Origin: Brachypterus glaber
Lineage: Eukaryota; Arthropoda; Insecta; Coleoptera; Kateretidae
DNA: 64,000 nucleotides
Assembly: GCA_958510825.1 (NCBI GenBank)
Contig: OY294046.1
Location: 74,285,808-74,349,807 of the forward strand
Direction: 5' to 3'
Shown: in pieces, positions 58,101-64,000 of the stretch
How the letters are laid out: every line of letters begins with the position of its first letter
Numbering within the stretch: position 1 is the first letter of the stretch
The notes under the pieces: generated by a model
What the model saw: only the letters and a program-made list of their open reading frames with translations
Told to the model about the DNA's origin: nothing
The model's database searches: none
Made by a program: the position numbers and the translations under genes

Positions 58101-61100
58101 CACTTAACACGGAAACACTTTCTAACTTAATAATTTTAGCAGATCACCAGAAAATTTCTGCCAGAAATGTCAAGTTATTCATTTGTTTTTTTAATGGCCG
58201 CGAACCGCCAGCGTGATATTTTAAATTTATAAGCGTTTTCATTAAATTTTAGTAAATTAAATAAATAAATAAATAGCTAATTAATTGTACTTGTAGTGAA
58301 AAAAATACTATATTTTCCACGTGAGTGAAGATTTAACATTTTAGACCGCGTCTTGCGGGCTTCGCGCTGGCGCGCTCATCCCGCAATTTGACGCAGGTCA
58401 AAAATGTTAAACTTCTCTCACTTGGTAAATAATGTACTATTATTTATCTATAAAACAAGGCAATAGAGGTTTAATGCCATATTTTTTCAACTTTTAACTT
58501 ATCTTATTTACTCATAGGTTATGGGGGCTGGCAAATAATAGATGCAACTCCACAAGAAACAAGTGAGGGTGTCTTTAGATGTGGTCCAGCTTCAGTAGCT
58601 GCAGTTAAAAAAGGCGAAGTTGGGTATCTTTATGATACACCTTTTGTGTTTAGCGAGGTCAATGCTGACGTGTTACATTTTCAAGAAGACGACGAATCTG
58701 ACTGGGGCTTCAAGAGAATGTCTATTAACAAATTCCAGTAAGTTACCATATAAAATTAAAGTGCATGCGCCTGAATAGTGTATTAAAGTACTAGTTTTAT
58801 AACATACGTTTTTAGCGCACGAGTACGAGTACGAGTACGCTTGCGGTGAGTTTTCTAAAGTACTATTGCGCTAAAAACGTGTTATGAAACGAGTACTTTA
58901 TACAATTTTTTCTATGTTGCTCTAAAATTTTAAAAAACTTACATTTAAATTGATGACTGATTTTGGGATTTTTGTTTCGAATTGGCATTACAGTTTTCGC
59001 CATGTTTAAAATTCTAAGAACGAATATTATTTTGATATATTTTATAGTCATTTCTTCTCTTTTCCAGTGCAAGTAACCAAGCCACAATTTTAACACGGTA
59101 AAACATAACCTAAACACACAATTTTGTAGAAATTAAACTTTAAACCGACGTTCACAATTGCACGGCAAACGTCAAGAGATAGACTGTTGCCAACCCAAAA
59201 TAAAAAAAAGTAGAGACCTCTTATGGGCCTATAAGAACACGCAAAATGCGTGTGATTATGAGCTTATAAGAGTCACAAAATACAAAAATATAGTTAATAC
59301 CAACGAACTAATAACTCTTCTCTCTAGAATAGGCATTTCATTCGAAAAAACTGACAAAAACGTCAGCAACATAAACATTCGTCTGTCTTACTCGCACATC
59401 TTTGTTCTAACAGAGACAACAACACCAGTTACTGGTAACTGTTATTGTTCAGGCCTGAATATACCTACTATTTGTTTACAAACAAACCGAGATGTTGGCG
59501 ATACTTTATTTTAACGGTATGCGTATTCTAGAAAGAAGAGTTATTAGTTCGTTGGTTAATACTAAAATAATAAAAGAACCTTCAAACAGCTTGGAAGATT
59601 TTGACTAGAAATAGGTCCATAGCTATGGGGAGTGAAGTTGGGGATTGTCCCCCAGCTGTTTTGAAAAGTTGTATATTTTATTGATCCAAACGAAAGAAGT
59701 TTTACATTCTATGGATTCAAAATACAAAAGTTGTATATTTCACAAAAAAAAGTATAAAGATAGATTTTATTTGGAGGTGAGCACTTTTTTTTTAGGGGTT
59801 AAAACACAAAGCTTTTTTTTGTAGTCATCAATATTTTGGTTAGGGGTAAAAAACTGTCACGGACAAAGCCACTTTCTGGAGAAAAAAAGTTGTATTATTA
59901 GGCGAAACAAGTTATATTTTTAGGGGGAAAAAGTTGTATTTTTAAACTAAAAAAAGTAATTTTTGACCTTCTCCCCCCATCAAATCTTCTTCGCTACGGC
60001 CCTGACTCAACGAGCTAAAAACTCTTCTCTCTAGAATACGCATACTGTTAATATAAAGTATCGCCAACATCTCGGTTTGTTTGTAAACAAATAGTAGGTA
60101 CATTCAGGCCTGAACAATAACAGTTACCAGTAACTGTTATTGTTGTCTCTGTTAGAACAAGGCTGTGCAAGTGAGACAGACAAATGTATATGTTGACTAC
60201 GTTTTTGTCAGTTTTTACAAATGAAATGCCTATTCTAGAGAGAAGAGTTATTAGTTCTTTGGTAATACTTCATCATTAAGTATTGGTGTCCAAATATTAG
60301 ATAAATATAAAGAGCATATAGTAACATTTTAATTTTATTATCTGTTTTAGATTTTTTATCGATATAAAAAATAATCATTGGGGCCAAATGGCTCAAATTA
60401 ATAATACTGTAAAAATATAGGGGAAGTCGGGGTTAACTGGTCCGCTTTTTTTCATATCGAGTTTTTGAAAAACCTATAAACAATTTTCAAATATTTTCTA
60501 TAACAATAGGTAGATTATTACTATAGTTAGAACATATTAATACTTCAGACAAGTATTATTTATATAAAAAAAGTTATTAACGACCCTATTGAAAATGACG
60601 GGTCTGCGCGGGTATAAATGTTGCATAGACCGGACTTGAGCGGGTGACCTTTATCCGCTCAAGTCCGGTTTAAGCCCCATTTATATCCGCACAGGCCCGT
60701 CATTTTCAGCAGGGGATAAACCAGTTAACCCCGCTGAACCAGTTAACCCCATAGGGCAGGGTTAACTGCACCACTACTCAGGGTTAACTGGTCCACCAAC
60801 AAAAATGCATTGTATTGTAATTATTGTGAATAAAAACGATTTGAAATCAAATAAAATTTAATTCTAACATAAAAATAGACAACATAATATGTTAAATATT
60901 AGATATATCTCAGGGTTAACAGGTCCGGGGTTAACTGGACATGGCCCAATTAACCCCGAACTAACTAATATTGACATAAGTGGTCCAGTTAACCCCGAAC
61001 CAGTTAACCCTGAGTGACACCACTGAATGAAATCATAAAATTTTAATACTTAATAAGATATTAGAAGGCAGCAATTATGCAGAATAATACTCAGTATATT

Positions 61101-64000
61101 AGGTAAAATATTAGTCTAGATCTTCCTATTAATAATAAAGTATTAATTAAAAAATAAAAGTTAAGGTAAATACCTACTTTTCATCGAAAAAAAATAACTT
61201 TTTTTACTACAACTTACACTTGGACAACACGGTCCGTTATAAAACTTTAAACAATACTACTAACTAAATATCACTATAATTTGTCCTAAGGCGCCAATAC
61301 TAATAAATAAAGTTGATAAAATCTAGATGGACCAGTTAAACCTGTGGCCCAGTTAACTCCGACTTCCCCTACTATTAATTATGCGTAACTACAATTATTT
61401 AAAATGACCGTAAATTATTTCCAGTGTTGGAAGAAAAATCATAACCAAAGCCTTAGGACCGACAAATGATAAAGACGACTCAGACATGTTGGATGTAACC
61501 AGGGTATTTAAAAACAAGGAAAACACTGAAGCTGAGCGTCTAGCAGTGTACAACGCGGTCCGCGGAGTCCCAAACGCCCAACAATTTTACGAACTCCCAG
61601 ACAAAGAACACGAAGATGTCCTATTCGATCTGGAGGACATAGATGAAATCGACTTCGGTGAAGCGTTTGATGTAGTCGTCAAAATCGAGAATAAATCCCC
61701 AGAAGTGAGGCATATCAGCGCAATGCTATCAGCTACGTCAATCTTCTACACCGGAACAGCAGCTAAGAGCATTAAAAAATCTCAAGGAACGTTCACCGTA
61801 CGACCAGGACAGAGGGAAGTTTTGAAGCTGAAAATTTTACCACAGGACTACATGGAACAATTGGTTGATCATGGATTAATTAAAATTTACGCTATTGCCA
61901 ACGTTAATGAGACGAAACAGACGTGGAGTGAGGAGGATGATTTTACAATGACAAAACCAATTATGACTATTACTGTAAGTGGGCTGTGTAGAATTGAGGA
62001 GGATTGCAATGTTAGTTTCAGGTAAGATACTATTTTAAAAATTCTATTAAAGAATAATAGTTAATTTTTTTTAATTGCAACAATAACAACAATATAAAAC
62101 TAGATGAAACGTTGCAAGCACCCTGTCAAAACATCGGCACTATTGTATACTAGAGCCATCTAGTTTGCAAATTTCAAACTAGGTGTTTTGTTTGATTTTA
62201 AATTCTGTATCTTTAAAACATTATATTCTAGCAAAAAACTGTATATAAAATTTTTTATAGGGCTTAAAAAGAGCTTTTATTTAAAATATAATTGTTTGAA
62301 ATCGGGTTATAAATATGTGAGATATGCTAAAAAAACTTTTACTGCTTTAAACGCCAATATCTCGAAAACAATGCGTTTTAGGAATACGTTGTTTATAACA
62401 TTTTTTGACCAATTTAAAATTATCTTTTATATAAGTGCTAAATGAACCAAATACAATAATAATTGCCTTAATTATAAACAAAAAACGCTAAAAATAGGAG
62501 TTTTACCTTATTTTTACCCCCTTACCCCCAATCGTTTACCCCCAAAATATAATCTGCTCTTCGGAATACGATAAGAAACAATATGCAAAAAACCGCAAGT
62601 CGGTATCTCATGTAGAAATGGAGTTAGAGTTTACACCCAGACAGACAGACAGACAGACAGACGGACGCAAAAATTTTTTAACTGATTTTGACTCAAAATG
62701 GTATAAAACGTCGAGAAATATGAAAAAACCGTGGTCAAAGATTTTGACTTTTCGGCGAAGATTTCAATACATCGGCACTCTTAGTAGCACTAAGTGCCGA
62801 TGTAATTTTCTAATTTTTAAGAGTAATTTCAACAAAAATTGCCTTTTTTCTATTCTTAAATTTTGGCGAAGCTGAAATTTTTGGGAGTATGTTTTTGGGT
62901 TTGGACTTATTTAAATTCTGAGATCTATTCAAACTTTTATTCTATTTTTTCTTTGCCATTTTGAAAATTTTCAAAATTTTGGAAAGCCTTGTATTCGTGC
63001 AAAAATGTTTTTTTTGTGTATTTTTGCGTTTTATGTCGATATAAATCAATTTCGAGCAAAAAAAAAATGGTCTGTCCGGGAAATCTTGTGGGCACGATAA
63101 CTTAAGAACGCTTTAAGCTACAGACTTGAAATTTGACATACGGGTATGTTAACAAAAGTTCTCGCTCGGGTTTGTTTATGGTAAACATTGGGGTGCGGCA
63201 AGGGGAAAAATACATTTTTTTAGAAAAATTTGAAAATTGCTATATATGGGTTTTCAAGGTTGCTGAAATTGAATCTGATAAAAAATCTTTTCTAATTTCT
63301 CCCCCTAGGGGATGAGGGGGTAAATATTTTTCAATATTATTAATATTTTCTTCTAAATTGGTATATAGGGGTTTTTGGGGTCGACGAATATGAATCTGAT
63401 AATATTTTTTTCTAATTTCAACCCCTGATGGGTGGGGGTAGTTTTCGTGAAAACTGGTGTATTGGGGTTTTTGAAGTAGCTAAAAGTGAATCTGATAATA
63501 AAATTTTTCAAAATCCACCCCCTGAGGAGTGTGGGGTAGTTTTCGTGAAAATTGTTATATTGGGGTTCTTGAGGTTGTTGAAAGTGAATCTGATTATAAA
63601 AAAAATCTAACTTTAGCCCTAAAGGGGCAGAGGGTAGTTTTCGTGAAAATTGGTATATTAAGGTTTTTATGGTTGCTGAAAGTGAATCTGATAATAAAAA
63701 ATCCATTTTACGGGTGGAGGTGAAAAATGGGAAAGCCCTTTTACTGGGCAGTGTATTTATCCCCTATGCAGTAAAATGCCAGTAATGAAACTAAATTTGC
63801 CAGTAAAATGTTTATGTTTTGCCAGTAATTTCATCAATGCTGATCGGCCACACTGCTTCCCATACTATACTTATAATATATTTATTATTTACTTTCTTTT
63901 ATTTTTTTAGCTTCAAAAATCCCTTAAATATGGCGCTTACAGAATGTAGCTATACAGTAGAAGGACCTGGATTAAAGAGAGCAAAAACAATCAAACTTCC
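45421..64000 (+). CDS. transglutaminase (annulin / hemocyte type), 3' end beyond window
   Basis: Calcium-dependent protein-glutamine gamma-glutamyltransferase. It forms isopeptide cross-links between Gln and Lys side chains; in arthropods it acts in clotting and cuticle or tissue cross-linking. Eight exons: 45421-45619, 49642-49862, 50415-50684, 54960-55077, 56129-56392, 58518-58737, 61425-62021 and 63911 onward. All junction phases agree. Counting from Met 45421, residues 1-140 are the N-terminal beta-sandwich. The catalytic core has Cys280 (YGQCWVYSA), His343 (NFHVWND) and Asp366 ([10 protein letters not shown]). From about 480 come the C-terminal beta-barrels. 659 residues are seen. CAG|GT at 45404 is an acceptor and the frame is open from there to the ATG, so an upstream coding exon is possible. 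Confidence 0.92.
45836..45873 (+). repeat. GGAC/AGAC microsatellite
   Basis: ACGGACGGACAGACGGACGG-type tract in intron A-B of the transglutaminase gene. Confidence 0.7.
46640..47241 (+). pseudogene. non-LTR reverse transcriptase C-terminus (Jockey/CR1-like), decayed
   Basis: [16 protein letters not shown], then [16 protein letters not shown] and [15 protein letters not shown] are the post-palm region of LINE reverse transcriptases. A stop at 47056-47058 breaks the frame; [20 protein letters not shown] and [20 protein letters not shown] follow to a TAA at 47239. 5'-truncated. The AATA-rich tract at 48148-48185 may be its 3' tail, split by the inverted repeat 47341-47901. Confidence 0.75.
47341..47901. 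repeat. large inverted repeat with hammerhead-like arms
   Basis: Arms 47341-47509 and 47732-47901, about 170 bp each and nearly identical, with a 222 bp spacer. Each arm reads CCCTGATGAT then GAAAAAGCAATTTTCGAAAA, a CTGATGA core, stem II and GAAA. It may be a pair of Penelope-type terminal repeats in opposite orientation. Confidence 0.6.
48186..48709. other. transglutaminase intron, unassigned
   Basis: A GC-richer patch at 48200-48330 (CTTCGCTTCGCCTCGTC) is probably another repeat remnant. Otherwise nothing recognised. Confidence 0.3.
48710..49593. mobile_element. word-array TIR element (GTTGTACCT)
   Basis: Starts GGGGAAACTGTTGTACCTTG and ends GGTACAACAGATTCCCC, with TA on both flanks. At least ten copies of GTTGTACCT/AGGTACAAC occur. 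A perfect fold-back (CTCCGTGGCATCTTTAGACA and inverse) sits at 49138-49234. Ends 48 bp before exon B. Confidence 0.6.
49642..49862 (+). CDS. transglutaminase exon B
   Basis: Acceptor [17 protein letters not shown] to REQKNNFM, the rest of the N-terminal beta-sandwich. Donor ATG|GTGGGT is less than consensus but keeps phase 0 with exon C. Confidence 0.83.
49900..50026. mobile_element. small MITE TGCCCTACTACGCTAGAAAG
   Basis: Inverted ends of about 30 bp (GCCCTACTACGCTAGAAAGC and inverse) in the 552 bp B-C intron. Confidence 0.65.
50143..50244. mobile_element. fold-back GGTCTGCGCGGGTATAAATG, copy 1
   Basis: Palindromic, with CCGCTCAAGTCCGG at the centre. The same element lies at 60592-60714. 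Confidence 0.6.
50415..50684 (+). CDS. transglutaminase exon C
   Basis: 90 codons. [20 protein letters not shown] and the [23 protein letters not shown] stretch are hallmark transglutaminase core sequences. The exon begins at CEEDIY, before any in-frame Met. Confidence 0.9.
51141..51388 (-). mobile_element. repeat family GGTACTAGTGGGTAAAGT, copy 2
   Basis: Inverse of 34941-35277, with a small internal deletion. Confidence 0.6.
51454..51585. mobile_element. MITE GGGCCACTTGCACCAA
   Basis: Ends GGGCCACTTGCACCAACG and TTGGTGCAAGTGGCCC, with a second inner inverted pair (AACTTAAACTTGG). This terminus is widespread in insect genomes. Confidence 0.7.
51996..52103. ncRNA. fold-back with hammerhead-like core
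   Basis: TIR arms CCATCAATCTATTTTCT and inverse pair as a long stem. Between them are CTGAAGA (52018-52024), stem II GGGC-CAGCA-GCCC and GAAA (52038-52041). This places core and stem II correctly for a hammerhead with the TIR as stem I. The cleavage triplet and stem III are not certain. Confidence 0.4.
52113..52232 (+). repeat. CT microsatellite
   Basis: Long TCTC tract passing into TTTTTCTCTCTC units. Confidence 0.9.
52343..52679 (+). mobile_element. repeat family GGTACTAGTGGGTAAAGT, copy 3
   Basis: Nearly identical to 34941-35277 over its whole length. Confidence 0.6.
52680..52905 (-). repeat. A-rich dispersed repeat, inverse copy
   Basis: Inverse of 40018-40340, joined directly to the end of the preceding repeat. 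Confidence 0.45.
53370..53806. mobile_element. fold-back element GCGGTCCAAAAGTCA, copy 3
   Basis: TACAGAGCGGTCCAAAAGTC on the left and TTGACTTTTGGATCGCT on the right. Shorter than 16257-17038. Confidence 0.6.
53911..54233. mobile_element. word-array TIR element (ATATCCA)
   Basis: Termini CCCAGGCAGCACATAAT and ATTATGTGCTATCTGGG, flanked by TA. Almost the entire 323 bp is made of GGATATCC, ATATCCAGTGGATAT and close variants, with no separate core. Confidence 0.7.
54960..55077 (+). CDS. transglutaminase exon D
   Basis: 39 codons plus one base. [20 protein letters not shown], then [18 protein letters not shown]. Donor CGAG|GTAATC. Confidence 0.9.
55426..56083 (+). mobile_element. Helentron-like element, copy 7 (transglutaminase intron D-E)
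   Basis: 5' end AACTAGATGAAACG. The 3' hairpin is degraded (CACTCTGTAGCACTAATGT) and the GACA tract nearly lost. Ends ~45 bp before exon E. Confidence 0.7.
56129..56392 (+). CDS. transglutaminase exon E (Cys and His of triad)
   Basis: Carries the nucleophile in [10 protein letters not shown] and the His in [11 protein letters not shown]. Also [20 protein letters not shown]. Donor CCAG|GTACCC. Confidence 0.92.
56483..56974. mobile_element. long-TIR element GAACCTGGCACACATATAGG
   Basis: Arms 56483-56636 and 56820-56974 are inverse, about 155 bp each, around 183 bp of AT-rich sequence. Non-coding. Confidence 0.65.
56975..57110 (-). repeat. LINE-like 3' tail
   Basis: A TTTA-rich run followed by GGGGAGTCCC..GGGACTCCCC. 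Read on the - strand this is a 3' end finishing in TAAA repeats. No coding part. Confidence 0.35.
57318..57568 (-). mobile_element. repeat family GGTAGAGAAGA, copy 3
   Basis: Inverse of 33860-34137, including CGTCAGTTCAAA at the left and TCTCTACCTTGG at the right. Confidence 0.6.
57955..58083 (-). pseudogene. short ORF, possible transposon ORF start
   Basis: ATG at 58083. 42 residues: acidic start ([16 protein letters not shown]), then [16 protein letters not shown], then TGA. The LLPxKS segment is reminiscent of the N-termini of tyrosine-recombinase (Crypton-like) ORFs, but no catalytic part follows. Weak call. Confidence 0.2.
58518..58737 (+). CDS. transglutaminase exon F (Asp of triad)
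   Basis: [20 protein letters not shown], followed by [20 protein letters not shown] and an acidic calcium-site-like region ([16 protein letters not shown]). Donor TTCCA|GTAAGT, phase 2. No Met-initiated frame covers it. Confidence 0.9.
58771..59290 (+). mobile_element. repeat family GTTATGAAAC, copy 3
   Basis: Starts 33 bp after exon F of the transglutaminase gene. Same strand as 44685-45150. Confidence 0.6.
59301..59554 (-). mobile_element. hAT-type MITE CAACGAACTAATAACTC, copy 2
   Basis: Exact 8 bp target duplication GTTAATAC (59293-59300 and 59555-59562). Palindromic ends CAACGAACTAATAACTCTTC and inverse. Confidence 0.8.
60008..60262 (+). mobile_element. hAT-type MITE CAACGAACTAATAACTC, copy 3
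   Basis: Same element with a few end substitutions. No clear duplication. Confidence 0.65.
60420..61369. mobile_element. word-array TIR element (GGTTAACTGG)
   Basis: Ends GGGGAAGTCGGGGTTAACTG and AGTTAACTCCGACTTCCCC, flanked by TA. GGGTTAACTGGTCC and its inverse occur well over ten times at both ends. Contains the nested fold-back 60592-60714. Ends 55 bp before exon G. Confidence 0.7.
60592..60714. mobile_element. fold-back GGTCTGCGCGGGTATAAATG, copy 2
   Basis: Matches 50143-50244, inserted among the GGTTAACTGG words. Confidence 0.6.
61425..62021 (+). CDS. transglutaminase exon G
   Basis: Begins [11 protein letters not shown], the end of the catalytic core, then a linker and the first C-terminal beta-barrel ([37 protein letters not shown]). 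More GC-rich codon use than the other exons. Donor TTCAG|GTAAGA. Confidence 0.9.
62098..62805 (+). mobile_element. Helentron-like element, copy 8 (transglutaminase intron G-H)
   Basis: Full-length with an intact 3' hairpin and a GACA tract at about 62639-62663. Begins 76 bp after exon G. Confidence 0.72.
63225..63725 (+). repeat. tandem repeat, ~100 bp unit, 5 units
   Basis: Each unit contains TATATTGGGGTTTTT, a GTTGCTGAAAGTGAATCTGA-like stretch, CCCCTNNGGG and GTAGTTTTCGTGAAAATTG. Units have diverged considerably, so the array is old. Ends ~185 bp before exon H. Confidence 0.75.
63911..64000 (+). CDS. transglutaminase exon H (cut by window end)
   Basis: Acceptor TTTTTTAG. Continues [20 protein letters not shown], the conserved second beta-barrel opening, and runs off the window. 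Confidence 0.87.

Noticed and set aside
59158..59514. 118-codon open frame on +
   Set aside because: It runs from the tail of one repeat into the CAACGAACTAATAACTC MITE; its C-terminal half is MITE palindrome and it has no domain.

Overview
This window is nuclear DNA from an insect-type eukaryote. The genes are split by GT-AG introns, and the encoded proteins look arthropod: an annulin-like transglutaminase, an insect-style TMEM231 and TIM21. The DNA is AT-rich and most of it is mobile-element sequence. A beetle is a reasonable guess from the element load, but nothing here proves the order. There are no bacterial operons, tRNAs, rRNAs or CRISPR arrays that I can see.

Genes, left to right: (1) the 3' end of an unrecognised + strand gene (1-216). 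(2) The first two coding exons of SLC66A2/PQLC1 on the - strand (13845-14244). (3) TIM21 on the + strand, two exons (14661-17332), divergent from SLC66A2 with 416 bp between the two ATGs. (4) A complete five-exon TMEM231 on the - strand (17359-23963), convergent with TIM21; the stop codons are only 26 bp apart. (5) An annulin-type transglutaminase on the + strand, eight exons (45421 to beyond 64000), with the Cys-His-Asp triad intact. I rebuilt exon ends from splice sites and reading phase. Several exons are much shorter than the open frames that contain them.

Mobile DNA: an apparently intact Ty3/gypsy-type LTR retrotransposon (24436-30242, - strand) with LTRs that look identical; a 5'-truncated Penelope-like element with a GIY-YIG domain (about 31967-32890); a decayed non-LTR reverse transcriptase tail (about 46640-47241); eight near-full-length copies and one fragment of a ~0.65-0.72 kb Helentron-like non-autonomous element; and more than a dozen families of terminal-inverted-repeat (TIR) elements, many nested. 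Nesting supplies empty sites and target duplications that fix several element boundaries.

The most unusual pattern is a set of TIR elements whose ends are packed with one short word, with a different word in each element (ATCGTACC, AACATCAC, TACATAAC, TTCTTAGAATATTC, GTTGTACCT, ATATCCA, GGTTAACTGG, GGAACTC). Two of them (20859-21723 and about 35325-36425) share a homologous ~430 bp core in opposite orientation but carry entirely different words in their flanks. Other points worth a look are hammerhead-ribozyme-like cores at three loci, a perfect 54-bp-arm palindrome, and a hAT-type element whose centre resembles the Helentron-like 5' end.
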